Source: an uncultured Campylobacter sp. | GTDB taxonomy: Bacteria > Campylobacterota > Campylobacteria > Campylobacterales > Campylobacteraceae | DNA length: 56,228 nt | NCBI RefSeq assembly: GCF_938030145.1 | Contig: NZ_CALHGM010000038.1 | Coordinates: forward strand, 1 to 56,228 | Direction: 5' to 3' | The notes under the pieces: generated by a model | The model's input: the letters and a program-made list of their open reading frames with translations, nothing else | What the model was told of the DNA's origin: nothing | The model's database searches: none | Position numbers and translations under genes: made by a program | Shown here: one piece after another, positions 9,508 through 21,417 of the stretch | Layout: the number at the start of each line of letters is the position of its first letter | Position numbering within the stretch: position 1 is the stretch's first letter

Positions 9508-10614
9508 ATGAAAAAAATTTTAGTTGTTGATTGGCTGGATAAATATGCAGGCTCGGAACGCGTCATTAATTCTTTGCATAAAATATTTAAATTTGATGAA
9601 TGCTACACTCTTGTGAATATAATGTGCAAAGAGGATCTTGATAAAATATTTAATGGAAATATCCCTAAAATCAACCATACTTTATTAAATTTATTTGGTA
9701 AGAGATTTAGATATTTTTTACCTTTGTTTCCATATTTTATAAAGAGCATAAAATTGCCACAAGACACTAAATTGGTAATTAGCTCTTCGCATGCTATTTC
9801 AAAATATGTAACATCCCAAGGAGCTTTACATATATCTTATTTTCAAGCTAGAAATTTGAAATATATATGGGAAGAACGAAATTTATACTTTACCGGAATA
9901 AAGAGAATATTTAAATTTATAATACCGTATTTGCAAAAATTTGATATAGAGGCATCAAAAAAACCTGATTTTATAATATCAAACTCAAAGTTTGTTCAGT
10001 CTTGGGTTAAGAGTAGGTATGGGAGAGATTCTGTAGTAATTTATCCGCCAGTTGATATTGATAGTTTTGGATTAGAAACAAAAAAGGAGTCATATTATGT
10101 TAGTGTTGGTAGGTTGGAACCATATAAAAGATTTGATATAATTGTGAAGGCCTTTAATGTGTTAAAAGATAAAAAACTAATAATAGTCGGCGATGGTAGC
10201 CAAAGAGAGTATTTAAAAAACTTATCTAATAGTAATATTGAATTTGTAGGTTTTTTGGATAAAATTGCTATCAGCAATTATGTGAGTAGAGCGAAAGCTT
10301 TTGTTTTTATGGCAGAAGAAGATTTTGGTATAGCACCAGTTGAGGCGCAGGCTTGTGGCACACCTGTGATTTGCTTGGGAAGAGGCGGCACAAAAGAGAC
10401 TATTGTAGACATGCAAACAGGCGTTTATTTTTATAATCAAAATGTGCATGAGCTTATAGATGCAATTAATAAATTTGAAATAAATATAGATAAATTTGAT
10501 CCTATAGCCATCAGAAAAAATGCTCTAAAATTTTCAAAAGAGAGATTTGAAGCCGAGATCAAAAGCTACGTCGAGAAAAAATATGAGGAATTTAAGGACG
10601 GCCTAAATGACTAA
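9508..10614 (+). CDS. GT4 glycosyltransferase
   Basis: A 368-residue GT4 enzyme. The N-terminus (ILVVDWLDKYAGSERVINSL) has the acceptor-loop glycine-serine typical of WbaZ-type transferases. The C-terminal half shows YVSVGRLEPYKRFD, IIVGDGS and the E-x7-E segment EDFGIAPVE near residues 270-278, followed by CGTPVICLGRGGTKET. I chose the ATG at 9508, which has GGAG 6 bp upstream, over the ATG at 9496. The last codons shift toward the higher-GC style of manC, which it overlaps by 8 bp, so the AT-rich block ends about here. Confidence 0.88.
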   Translation: MKKILVVDWLDKYAGSERVINSLHKIFKFDECYTLVNIMCKEDLDKIFNGNIPKINHTLLNLFGKRFRYFLPLFPYFIKSIKLPQDTKLVISSSHAISKYVTSQGALHISYFQARNLKYIWEERNLYFTGIKRIFKFIIPYLQKFDIEASKKPDFIISNSKFVQSWVKSRYGRDSVVIYPPVDIDSFGLETKKESYYVSVGRLEPYKRFDIIVKAFNVLKDKKLIIVGDGSQREYLKNLSNSNIEFVGFLDKIAISNYVSRAKAFVFMAEEDFGIAPVEAQACGTPVICLGRGGTKETIVDMQTGVYFYNQNVHELIDAINKFEINIDKFDPIAIRKNALKFSKERFEAEIKSYVEKKYEEFKDGLND

Positions 10615-11971
10615 TATAATCCTAAGCGGCGGCAGCGGCACGAGGCTGTGGCCCATCAGCCGCACGCTTATGCCAAAGCAGTTCGTGCGCCTCTTTGACG
10701 ATCGCTCGCTTTTTATGATGAGCTACGAGCGAAACTCCACGCTATGCGAGCGCACGCTTGTCGTCTCAAACGAGCAGCAGTATTTTTTGGCGCTCGATCA
10801 GCTTGAGGTTTTAGGCGCGCGCGGCGTGAAATTTCTGCTCGAGCCCGTCGGTAGAAACACAGCTCCTGCGATTGCGCTTGCGTGTTTGAGCTTAAAGGCC
10901 GAGGAGATCGTTTTCGTAACGCCGAGCGATCATCTAATTAGAGATGAGGCGGCGTATAAAAACAGCGTCTTGCGCGCACGCGAGCTTGCGAAGCAGGGAT
11001 TTTTGGTGACGTTTGGTATCAAGCCAGCGGATGCAAATACAGGCTACGGCTATATCGAAGCAAACGGCGAGGACGTGTTAAAATTTTACGAAAAGCCTGA
11101 GCTTGCAGCGGTGCAAAGCTACATAGAAGCGGGGAATTTTTACTGGAACAGCGGCATGTTTATGTTTAAAGCTGGCGTATTTTTAGGCGAACTAAAGGCG
11201 CAGAGCTCTGAAATTTACGAAGCCTGCGTTCGTGCGCATGAAAATTCTAACGCGGAAAATCCGATTAGAATTAAACTAGGCGATATGCAAGAGATACCCG
11301 CAGATAGCATCGATTACGCAGTTATGGAGCGCACGAGCCTTGCCAAGGTCGTACCTGCAGACATCGGTTGGAGCGATCTGGGAAGCTTCGATAGTTTAGA
11401 CGCCGAACTGCCTAAAGACGCGAACGGCAACACCGCAAGCGAGCAAAATATCGCTCTAAATTCTAAAAACAATCTCATCATCGGCTCGGGCCGCACGATA
11501 GCCGCCATAGACATCGAGAATCTCGCTATCGTCGATACCAAAGACGCCCTGCTCATATGCAAAAAAGGCTCTACCCAAAAGGTAAAGCAGGTGGTGGAGC
11601 GGCTGAAGGATAGCGATCTAGCGCGCGTGCACGTAACGACGCACCGCCCGTGGAGCAGTTACACGGTACTTGAAGATGAGCGCGGTTACAAGATCAAGCG
11701 CATCGTCATTAAGCTTGGCAAGCGATTATCGCTACAAAAGCATTATCATCGCAATGAGCATTGGATCGTCATTAGCGGCACCGCAACCGTGACTGTTAAC
11801 GAGCGAAATTTCTTGCTGCGCGAGAACGAATCGACATTCATTAGGATGGGCGAGGTCCATCGCCTTGCAAACGAGGGCAAAATCCCCGTCGTGCTAATCG
11901 AGGCTCAAGTCGGCAGCTACACCGGCGAGGACGATATCGTGCGCCTGCAAGATGATTTTAATAGGAGTTAG
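10607..11971 (+). CDS. manC: Mannose-1-phosphate guanylyltransferase / mannose-6-phosphate isomerase
   Basis: A 454-residue bifunctional type II enzyme that makes GDP-mannose from mannose-1-phosphate and, through its C-terminal cupin, can isomerise fructose-6-phosphate to mannose-6-phosphate. The nucleotidyltransferase signature GGSGTRLWP lies at residues 8-16. VTPSDH, GYGYIEANG and FYEKPE follow. The cupin metal-binding motif QKHYHRNEHW sits near residues 377-386. Length is normal for ManC/AlgA. GC-richer codons contrast with the glycosyltransferase just upstream. It supplies donor for the locus, implying mannose or a GDP-mannose-derived sugar in the polysaccharide. Confidence 0.95.
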   Translation: MTNIILSGGSGTRLWPISRTLMPKQFVRLFDDRSLFMMSYERNSTLCERTLVVSNEQQYFLALDQLEVLGARGVKFLLEPVGRNTAPAIALACLSLKAEEIVFVTPSDHLIRDEAAYKNSVLRARELAKQGFLVTFGIKPADANTGYGYIEANGEDVLKFYEKPELAAVQSYIEAGNFYWNSGMFMFKAGVFLGELKAQSSEIYEACVRAHENSNAENPIRIKLGDMQEIPADSIDYAVMERTSLAKVVPADIGWSDLGSFDSLDAELPKDANGNTASEQNIALNSKNNLIIGSGRTIAAIDIENLAIVDTKDALLICKKGSTQKVKQVVERLKDSDLARVHVTTHRPWSSYTVLEDERGYKIKRIVIKLGKRLSLQKHYHRNEHWIVISGTATVTVNERNFLLRENESTFIRMGEVHRLANEGKIPVVLIEAQVGSYTGEDDIVRLQDDFNRS

Positions 11972-11972
11972 G

Positions 11973-13283
11973 ATGAAAAAGCAACTCTGCGTTTTGATAA
12001 TCTTGGCGGTCGATATTTTCGGCATCTGGCTTTGCTTCGGGCTTGCCGTGGTGCTTAAAAATTTGCTCTACGGCGATAACGTGCTGCTGGACATCGGCAG
12101 GTATCAGGGCTTCGCGCCGTCCTATGTCATAATGATATTTCTATTTTTCTATCAAGGGATCTATTCGAGGCGGTATGATTTTTGGCACGAGAGTAGAATT
12201 TTAGTAAAAAGCTGTTTTTTGGGGCTTTTGCTAAGCCTCGCGCTGCTTGCTTTAATCAAAGTAAATTATGAATTTTCGCGAGCTAGCTTTATTTTGAGCT
12301 TTGTCTTTATGGCAGTGGTTTTGCCGCTTTTTAAGCTCGTAACGAAAAGAAAACTTTTTAAATTTGGATTATGGCAAAAGAGGGCAAAAATTTTAGGCGA
12401 GGGCGAGGAGTTTGAAAGTGCTGTTTTAGGAAGCACATATCTTGGGTATGTAAGAGCGCTAGGCAATGATTACGACGTGCTGTTCATAGGAGGAAGCAGG
12501 CTTGGCGCAAAAGCCTTGAACGAGCTTATCGAGCATAATATCAGAAAGAACAAAGAAATTTTATTCACCCCCGTGCTGCGCTCATACGATTTTACGCAGG
12601 CAGATATTTACAGCGTTTTTGCCTCACGTACCAGCCTCTTTGCGATACGAAATTCTCTGAAAAGCCCTTTAAATTTAGCTCTTAAACGCGGGCTTGATTT
12701 GGCGCTAATTTTCTTAGCACTTCCTTTGCTGGTGCCGATTTTTGGCATAATCGCGCTAATGATGAAGCTAAAAGAGCCCGCGGGGCGCATATTTTTTTCG
12801 CATCAAAGGATGGGATTTGGCGGCAAACCGTTTGGGTGTCTGAAATTTCGCTCGATGAAAGAAAACGGGGACGAAATTTTAGCTCAGTATCTCAAGCAAA
12901 ATCCGCAAGAGGTGGAGTATTTTGAAAAGTATCACAAATACGAGCACGATCCGCGGATCACGAAGCTGGGCGATTTTTTGCGCAGAAGCTCGCTCGATGA
13001 GCTTCCGCAGCTGATCAACGTCCTAAAGGGCGAAATGAGCATCGTAGGTCCTCGCCCGTGCGCGCAATACGAGCGCAAAGATATGGGCGAATACGCAGAT
13101 CTTATACTCGCCGTTAAGCCCGGTATCACGGGGCTTTGGCAGGTGAGCGGGCGCAGCGACGTGGATTTTGCGACTAGAGCGGGCATGGATACGTGGTATA
13201 TGAAAAACTGGTCGATCTGGAACGACATCGTCATTATTTTAAAAACCTTCAAAGTCGTTTTGGCGCGCGAAGGGGCAAGCTGA
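11973..13283 (+). CDS. Undecaprenyl-phosphate sugar-phosphate transferase (WbaP-type)
   Basis: A 436-residue polyprenyl glycosylphosphotransferase that transfers a hexose-1-phosphate to undecaprenyl phosphate and so starts each repeat unit. It has four N-terminal membrane helices and a central soluble part. The catalytic C-terminal domain begins at KRGLDLALIFLALPL, then KFRSMKENG (near 290), SSLDELPQLINVLKGEMS, VGPRP and GLWQVSGRSDVDF. The last motif points to the WbaP (galactose/glucose) branch. The ATG at 11973 has AGGAG 5 bp upstream and is preferred to the ATG at 11952. It is the last gene of the cluster on this strand. Substrate sugar not certain. Confidence 0.9.
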   Translation: MKKQLCVLIILAVDIFGIWLCFGLAVVLKNLLYGDNVLLDIGRYQGFAPSYVIMIFLFFYQGIYSRRYDFWHESRILVKSCFLGLLLSLALLALIKVNYEFSRASFILSFVFMAVVLPLFKLVTKRKLFKFGLWQKRAKILGEGEEFESAVLGSTYLGYVRALGNDYDVLFIGGSRLGAKALNELIEHNIRKNKEILFTPVLRSYDFTQADIYSVFASRTSLFAIRNSLKSPLNLALKRGLDLALIFLALPLLVPIFGIIALMMKLKEPAGRIFFSHQRMGFGGKPFGCLKFRSMKENGDEILAQYLKQNPQEVEYFEKYHKYEHDPRITKLGDFLRRSSLDELPQLINVLKGEMSIVGPRPCAQYERKDMGEYADLILAVKPGITGLWQVSGRSDVDFATRAGMDTWYMKNWSIWNDIVIILKTFKVVLAREGAS

Positions 13284-13804
13284 TAGTTTATAGAGTTTAA
13301 GACGGGGCTGCCTCTTTTGAGATAAATTTTAAATTTAATACGGCGCTTCGATCAAGATATTAGAATCGCCACGGGTTTAAATTTTGCCACGATTAAAATA
13401 TATATACACAACAATGCAAGCGCGCGGCAATAGCTAGTAATTTGCGGCGTAAAATTTGAAGTTCTGAAATTTTATTTCATACCTGTATGGAAATAAGACT
13501 ACGCGAAAATAGTGATGGTTTAATGCAGACGATCAAGATTATGTAGTATCGCGGGAAAATTATTAGCGCGAATCGCATTGCTTAAGCATACAAAAAAGGC
13601 GCTACCCGATAAAATTTACTGCCGCTTTCCGCTTCTGCTCGAATACTACGATGTAAAATTTTTACAAGACAGATAAATTTTGCCCTTACTTTCTCGCCGA
13701 CGTATTTTAAAATTTTAAATTGCCTATCTCGCAAAAGTGGTAGCTATTTTAAAATTTAGAGAATTTGCGGATAAAATTTTGATCTGTTTGAGGGATAGGG
13801 GATA
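13284..13804 (+). other. Non-coding spacer rich in AAATTT words
   Basis: No convincing gene is visible in these 520 bp. The stretch is dotted with TAAAATTT/AAATTTTA words on both strands. It separates the polysaccharide locus from a 5'-truncated RTX gene, so the missing N-terminal part of that RTX gene has apparently been replaced by this sequence. Confidence 0.5.
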
Positions 13805-14614
13805 GTGTCCGGTAAAATAGACAATGGAAATGAACTATTCGGAAATCATACTATTTCAAATGCCGCTTACGGATACACAGATAAAAAAGCGACCAACGGC
13901 TATGAGGCTCTAAAGGCCTATGATCCAAATGGCGACAACGTAATAGATGAAAAGGACGAGATATTTAATAAGCTTAAAATTTGGAAAGGTACGAATTCTA
14001 ATGGCATTGCCGATGAAGGAGAGCTAAGCTCGCTTGCGGATAATAATATCAAAAGTATAGATCTAAACTACAAAGAGATAACGATAGATGAGAATTCTAA
14101 TACCGTAAAACAAGGCTCTAAAGTTACTCTTAAAGACGGCTCTACCTTAGATGCTAACGACGTATGGATGAAGGTAAATTTAAACAAAACTGAAGAGATA
14201 ATAGATCAAAGCAAGCTCCTGCCAGAAGTCCAAGCCCTACCTCAAGTAATGGCCAGCGGGAATTTAAGCTCTTTAAGAGTCGTGGCAGGTAAGAACGAAA
14301 AGCTGGCTACTATGATAAATCTATATCTGATGCTAAAGCCGGAGGATAGAAAGAAGCATATTGATGAGCTGATCTACGAATGGGCCGGAGTTAGCGATAT
14401 GAATCCAAACTCTAGAACTACTTCTATCAATAGTAGGATTGTAAATGTTTATGAAAAGCTTACGGGCAAGCCTTTTACTTGGCATGGAAGCTCCAATGAT
14501 ACAAATATCAGGATATCTGCCAATATCATTAAAGAAAGATTCGATATTTTTAAACGCTATGTCTATGCTGCTATAGAGCCTCAAACGACATACTCCGATA
14601 TGGATCAAACTTAG
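13805..14614 (+). pseudogene. RTX calcium-binding protein, N-terminal fragment (5'-truncated, frameshifted)
   Basis: This 269-codon piece starts inside a known pattern of RTX proteins. GKIDNGNELFG is normally preceded by a long N-terminal region ending in DLDGDG, but here a TAG at 13796 closes the frame just upstream. EF-hand-like segments (DPNGDNVIDEKDE, GTNSNGIADEGE) and a helical linker follow. It ends at a TAG at 14612. Restoring one A in the short A-run near 14607-14609 continues the frame smoothly into the next piece (…DMDQ-NLDLMHLGENG). I read this as the first of three parts of one decayed gene. A sequencing error is possible but would not explain the separate nonsense codon further on. 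Confidence 0.75.
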
Positions 14615-14619
14615 ATCTT

Positions 14620-17600
14620 ATGCACCTAGGAGAAAATGGAAAGCTAAGCTATAAATTTGATGCTTTAAATTCTAAGCTTATGCAGCTATATAAAGATGAG
14701 AAATATAATGAAATTGTAAATCTAATAGATAATGTAAGGGATACTAGCGCATATAAACCCATATTTCAAGAGAATCTAAAAGAAAATCTATTGAATTTTT
14801 GCGGTAGTGATAATAAATTTTTATCTATATGTTTTAATACATATATTAGTGGTACGGATGGTAATGATATTATCAATGGAAATTCCGAGAATAATTTTAT
14901 AGTAGGAGGAAAAGGTAACGATACGCTTTATGGTGGATACGGCAATGATATGTATGTATTTGACAGAGACGACGGTAACGATATTATCTATGATACAATA
15001 GGCAATGATAAAATAAGATTCAGAGAAGGCATAACTCCTAATGATGTAAGTTTCAGACGAGAGCTTGATAAGCTTATAATCTCAATCAAAGGCGACAATG
15101 GAGCAAGTGACGATAGCATAACTATCCAAAATTTCTTTTCCGTAAATCCCGAAATCGGAAACAACACCGTAAGAACTATAGCTTTTGCCGATGGAACCGT
15201 TTATGATTTAAATAAAATTCTTGAGCTAGCTCCACTAGACTCTACCGATAAAAATGACAAGCTTTATTTAACGAATGGAAATGATACCTTTGATGCAGGT
15301 CTTGGTAATGATGAGATCTGGGGCGGCAATGGAGATGATGTCATCAATGGTGGAGAGGGAAACGATACGCTCTATGGAAATAATGGCAACGATACTATAA
15401 TTGGCGGCAAAGGAAATGATATTCTTGATGGAGGATACGGAGATGATACTTATACATTTAATAAAGGTGATGGCAACGACATTATAACGGATGCCGGCGG
15501 AATCAATACCTTACAATTCGGAGAAGGAATTTCTAGAAGTGATCTAGAATTTAATGCGATCAATTTTGGCTCTGATTTAAAAATATCATTCAAAAGCACT
15601 CCTCACGATAGTGTAATTATCAATAGAATTTCTATAAAAAATATAAAATTCGCAAATGGAGAGATTTTAAAACTTAGCGATATTGATAACATAAAAATTA
15701 TGGGGACCGAAGGAAACGATGTCATTCGTGCAGGTATAAATACTCCTCATATTATAGAAGGAGGCAACGGCAATGATGATATTAGAGCCAATAATTACAC
15801 CAAATCAATTAATGGTGGTAAGGGTAATGATTGGCTTAATGGAGGAGAAGGCAATGACACCTATATATTTAATGAGGGTGACGGTAGCGATGTTATTTAT
15901 GATACAAGCGGAATTGATACTTTAAAATTTGGGATCAATATAAGAAAAGAAGATCTAAAATTCAAAAGAGATCCCAATAAGCTTGTAATTTCAGTAAAAG
16001 AAGATTCCGGAATGCTACGGGACAGTATTACCCTTGAGAATTTCTACTCTATAAATTCCGGAATAACTCATAATAATACCGTAAGAACCATATCGTTTGC
16101 AGACGGTAGCGTTTATAATCTGGACGACATGTTAAAGTCTGCATTACCAAGTCCTACAGATAGAGCCGACATACTCTATCTTTCGGATGGGGATGATACC
16201 TTTGATGCGGGTCTTGAAAACGATATAATATGGGGCGGGGACGGCGATGATGTTATTTACGGTAACGAAGGAAATGATACTATTTATGGAGATAACGGCA
16301 ATGATACGCTAATCGGAGGTAAAGGAGACGATAAACTCGAAGGAAGACGTGGGGACGACACCTATATATTCAATAAGGGAGATGGCAATGACGTTATTTA
16401 CGATATTGAAGGATCTAATACTATAAAATTTAATGATTTTAGCGCGGATGATATAAATATCAAAAGAATATTTAATGATGTGGTCATCAATTCTAAAATT
16501 TCAAATGATACCGTTACCTTGCAACGTTTTTACAATAATAATGGTGAAAGTACTATAAATACTATAAAATTTAAAGATGGCACGTCTTGGGAATATCAAA
16601 CTATTCTAAATAACTCTTCCATAAAAGCAACTGAAGAGGACGATAAATTTTTTCTTGACGACCAAGACAATGAATTTAATGCCCTTGGCGGAGATGATAA
16701 AATTTACGGGAACTGGAAGAGCAATATTATAGATGGGGGAGAAGGCAATGATATACTTATAGGCGGTCAAGGCAACGATACTCTCATCGGAGGAAGCGGT
16801 AATGACGAGCTTTATGGCGGTGAAGACAATGATATTTTAATAGGAGGAACTGGAAATGATATGCTTATCGGTGGAGCAGGCAACGATACCTACATCTTCA
16901 ACAAAGGAGATGGAAATGACACCGTAGAGGATTATACCGGCAATAATACTATCAAATTTAACGATTTTGCTTTGAATGATATAGACATAAAAAAAGTTTT
17001 GGATGACATAGTTATAAGCTCAAAAATTTCAAACGATACTATAACTATCAAAAATAAGCTCTTCAGACATGCTATAGAAAATATAGTCTTTAAAGATGGT
17101 TCTGTTTTAAGCTATCAAGATATCCTTAATCGCTCCCATATAAAAGCAACCGAAGGAAGCGACAAATTTTATCTCAGCGATAAGGATGATGAATTTGATG
17201 CTTTGGGTGGAGACGATGAAATTTACGGACAAGATGGTAACGATGTCATAAATGGCGATAAAGGAAACGACAAACTTTACGGCGACAGGGGTGACGATAC
17301 CCTAAACGGCGGATCAGGTTATGATCTTCTTGACGGCGGCGAAAGTAACGATACCTTAATCGGCGGTAAAGACGACGATATCCTAAACGGCGGATATGGA
17401 GATGATACCTATATCTTCAATAAAGGCGATGGCAACGATACCGTAACTGATAATGGAGGAGCCGATACTATAAAATTTGGCGAAGGAATAAGCAAAGAGG
17501 ATCTCATCGTCAAAAGAGTTGCGCGAATGAATGATCGTACTGGACGAAAGGAATATTCGGATTTAGCCATCTTCTTTAAAAATTCTCCGAATGATTCTAT

Positions 17601-18306
17601 TACTATACAAAACGTTATCGATAGTAACAAAAATAGAGATAATAACATAATAGAAAATTTTGAATTTGCTAATGGCGATAAGCTAAACTTTGAAGATATC
17701 AAAAAGCTATCTTTGATTGGTACCGACAGTAATGAGAACATTGTAGGTTATGTCCATGCAGATAATATCATCAAAGGAGAGGGCGGAGATGATAAGCTCT
17801 ACGGTCAAGGCTGGAATGATACTATGTATGGCGGAGACGGAAACGACCTAATCGAGGGCGGTAGCGGCAACGATACCTTAATCGGAGGAAAAGGAGATGA
17901 CACCCTCAACGGCGATATGGGGGACGACATCTATATCTACAATAAGGGTGATGGAGCGGATACTATAATAGATAGATATGGTAAAGATAAGATAAAATTT
18001 GGAGAAGGAATTAAAAAAGAAGATTTAAGCGCAACTATACAAGGCGATGGGTACATAAAAGATTTTGTGATATTTTTTAAAGATTCTCCGAACGATTCTA
18101 TTATTTTAAAAAATATTGTTAATGGGAACAGGATTGATGCCACAATACTAAAAACCCTAGAATTTGCCAATGGCGACAAAATAGATATTAGAGATATTGA
18201 GAAATTATTTATAATCGGTACCGATAGAGATGAAACGATACGGGGTTTGGAAGATTTAAATAGTATCCTTGTAGGTAAAGACGGAAACGATGAACTCTAT
18301 GGGTAA
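14620..18306 (+). pseudogene. RTX calcium-binding repeat protein, central part (ends at a nonsense codon)
   Basis: A 1228-codon stretch made of serial modules. Each has several glycine-rich nonapeptides (GGxGNDxL) that form calcium-binding beta-rolls, then a conserved tail of the kind YIFNKGDGNDTI…DTIKFGEGISKEDL, matching the haemolysin-type calcium-binding related domain. Such proteins are exported by type I secretion as adhesins, S-layer proteins or toxins. A TAA at 18304-18306 falls in the middle of a repeat (DELYG-stop-KGNDTLIGG), where related repeats carry Q or another residue. The same frame resumes at once, so this is a single nonsense change. No toxin or enzyme domain is seen. No exporter genes are nearby. 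Confidence 0.85.
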
Positions 18307-19650
18307 AAAGGCAATGATACTTTAATCGGAGGGGCAGACAACGATACCCTCAATGGTGGTTACGGCGACGATACCTATATATTTAATAAAGGCGATGGGG
18401 TAGATATAATAATGGATACGGACGGATCAGATACAATCAAATTTGGTGAAGGTATAAGCAAGAAAGATTTATCAGTCAAGATAACTTCAGGTACCTACTC
18501 CAATACTCAAAATCTAACTATCTCGATAAAAGGTTCCAACGACCGTATAGAGCTAAGCGATATTTTTAGAAACAAAGACAATATAGCCGATCGCTTAATA
18601 GAAAAATTCGAATTTTCTAATGGTGAAATTTTAAATTTTGAAGAGATGAAAAGACTTTCTTTAATAGGAACGGATGAAAATGATGAAATCAATGGCTTTC
18701 ATAAAGGAGATAAAAATATTATTGAAGGCGGCAAGGGGGATGATACGCTTAATGGCGGATATATGGCAGATAATGTATTTGTATTTAATAAAGGCGATGG
18801 AAACGATATCATTGAACCCAACGGAGAGAACAACACTATTAAATTCGGCGAAAATATATCAAAAAATGATGTAATGATAAAAAGAGCCAACAAGGATAAA
18901 TATGGATACGAAGACTTAATCATATCATTTAAAAATAATACTAGCGATAGTATGACAATTAAAAAAATCATAAGTAATGATAAATTAAATAAAGAACGTA
19001 CTATAAATTTCTTGGAATTTTCGAATGGAGAAATTGCAAATTTAGATGAAATTGGGCGTATGTCCTTGATCGGAAGCGATATGGACGATACTATATCGGG
19101 CTATACCGGTTCAAATAACGTAATTGAAGGTGGGGCCGGAAACGATAAGCTCTATGGCAATACAGGCAGTGATACTTTAATCGGCGGTAAGGGAGATGAT
19201 CTGCTTGAAGGAGGAATGGGGGACGATGTCTATATTTATAACAAAGGTGATGGAAATGACACTATACTAAATAAATATGATTGGATGCCAAATACTACCA
19301 ATAATGATACTTTGAGATTTGGAGAAGGTATAAGCAAGGATGACTTAATAGTAACGAGAGTACCTATTAATAAAGAATATGAAGAATTTGGTGATTTTGT
19401 CATATCTTTTAAGAAATCAGATGGTTCGATAACTTTAAAAGATATGTTACACCGAGATTGGGCTAATGAGAATAATATCATACAGACCTTCGAATTCGCC
19501 GACGGAGACAAACTAAGCTTTATTGATATCAAGCAGCTATCGCTAAGCGGCACTGATAGTAGTGACACAATAAGCGGTTATCCAGATATGAGCAATATAC
19601 TAGAAGGCGGTAAGGGGGATGATATTCTAATAGGTGCAGATTATTATGAC
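14851..19650 (+). repeat. Tandem RTX modules (about ten)
   Basis: The DNA repeats in modules of about 390-900 bp. Each encodes a linker such as SLIGTDxNDxIxG or KATEGSDKFYLSDKDDEF, three to six GG-x-G-N-D nonapeptides, and a YIFNKGDGNDTI block. Several modules are near copies of one another (for example those starting near 15240 and 16140, and near 16625 and 17145), which suggests growth by internal duplication. Confidence 0.85.
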
Positions 19651-20865
19651 AATTATGGACAAAAAGACAGTCCATATAAAAACACTTTTGTTTTTTCTAA
19701 GGGCGATGGAAAAGATATTATAAAGATGCTTAAAAATAAAGACCTTATTAAATTTAAAGATTGGGATAAAAAAGATGTAAGATTTGATCTAAATTTGATC
19801 AACTCTACCCTGCTTATCTCGAATGCCTCTTCAAACGATACCGTATTAATAGAGGACTATAGTACTACCTCGGGGTATAATTATGAAAAAAGGCGCTATT
19901 TTGTAACAAACTTAAATATCGAATTTAAAGACGGCATCACTTTAAATAATGACTTCATCTTAAAAAACGCTAAGCTTAAAGGCGATGCAAACACTATGAT
20001 AGGAGGAAAGGAAGATAATATCTTTACCTATGACGGAGGAGCAAAAACCATAATGGATCTTGGAGGCTACGATAAGGTCATATATAAAAATCCCGTAAAA
20101 AGAGTCCGCTATGATTACGGCGAGAACGGCTCGGATGATCTTAGATTGATCATTACTCCGGCAGATTCTAATGCAAAGAACGATATCTTGGAAGTAAAAG
20201 GTTTCTTTAGCAACCGAGATAATGTCATAGAGGAATTTCGTATCGGTAAATATCTAAATATTAAGGCAGCGGATATTTACAGAGCATTCGGTATGGATTA
20301 TGAAGCAAATAATGCTAAAGCGGCTTCTTTGGCAAGCACTACGGAGACATTTTCGCTAGCTGCAAAACCCGCTTTAATGATGAATGCCAAGCTAGACATA
20401 GATAACGAAGCTCAAATTTCGTCATTCTTGAAAAGCTCGGATGATGTAAAGCCTGCAACGCTCTCGCCGATAGACTCTGTATATTCTACTAAGAGCGATG
20501 AAAACGAAGTCTCATCTGCTTCAAAAGAAACCAATGAACTTAGCTTAAATTCCAAATCCAACTGGGATATGGTTTTAGGCGGCGGCGATAAGAACAAACT
20601 AAAGGCTATCGTTTCAAAGTATTGCGATAATTCAAATTTGAGTACCTCTAATCTAAATTCCAATCTTAGCGTTAGCAATACCGTGGATCTAAACTCTGCT
20701 CCGGGCGTTATTCAAGAGGATACTTTAAAAGACAATGCTTTCTTAAGCCAAGATACGGTAAACAAGATTATAGAGCAGCTAAACGTCTATGCCGATAACT
20801 CGGAAGCTTTGGAATTTAACCAAAAAGATATTCGCAAGGATGATATGCAAGTTTACATGAGTTAA
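18307..20865 (+). pseudogene. RTX calcium-binding repeat protein, C-terminal part with secretion tail
   Basis: The frame continues directly after the nonsense codon at 18304; the first usable ATG is at 18412, giving 817 codons from there. It carries about five more RTX modules, then a non-repeat serine/asparagine-rich linker. The final tail QDTVNKIIEQLNVYAD…ALEF…DMQVYMS recurs almost unchanged at the end of the RTX/VWA protein at 49596-51803. By analogy with other RTX proteins this tail is likely to be the type I secretion signal. If translated from 18412 the piece could still be exported, so loss of function is inferred, not proven. Confidence 0.8.
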
Positions 20866-20909
20866 GGGCTATTTAGGATTATACCTTTTAAGGGTTATGT
20901 CTTATAATT

Positions 20910-20937
20910 ATGCTGGCATTTCATTCCTTGCCGGCAT
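20910..20937 (+). terminator. Hairpin downstream of the RTX gene
   Basis: ATGCTGGCA and TGCCGGCAT form a 9-bp stem with one G-T pair around a 10-base loop, 44 bp after the RTX stop codon. No T-run follows, so it is only a weak candidate for a factor-independent terminator. Confidence 0.4.
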
Positions 20938-21417
20938 ATCGCTTTAGGTTAGAAATTTTATATGAGGCGGTACATTTAAAACGTCGCCTTATAAGTTACT
21001 ATCTTTCAAAATCGTAGCGAGTGTATTATTAAAGCGAACGATTAAATTTTGATACGGTAAATTTAAAATGCTTGCATGAGGACAGACAAAATTTTGCAAA
21101 TATCTCCATCCTTACATGGGGTTTTTACGCTTGAGACCTTTACTCTTCTTAAAAATCCTGAAAAGAACTAGGTTGATTCCATAAGCTTACAACATATTCG
21201 CATCCTTTATGCCTTCAAAGCCCAACCCGCATACGCCCTTCAACAAAATATTCCACTCAAAACCAACCCCTGGAATCCTCCGCATAAAACGCAATCCTAA
21301 AAACGAATGCCTTGAACGCTTTCCTTGCTTAATATCCATCATCCTTCCTTTCTTATTATGCCTTTCATAACATCCACATATCAAGTTCTACCATTCTCTA
21401 TCACCGAGCCTTTTTAT

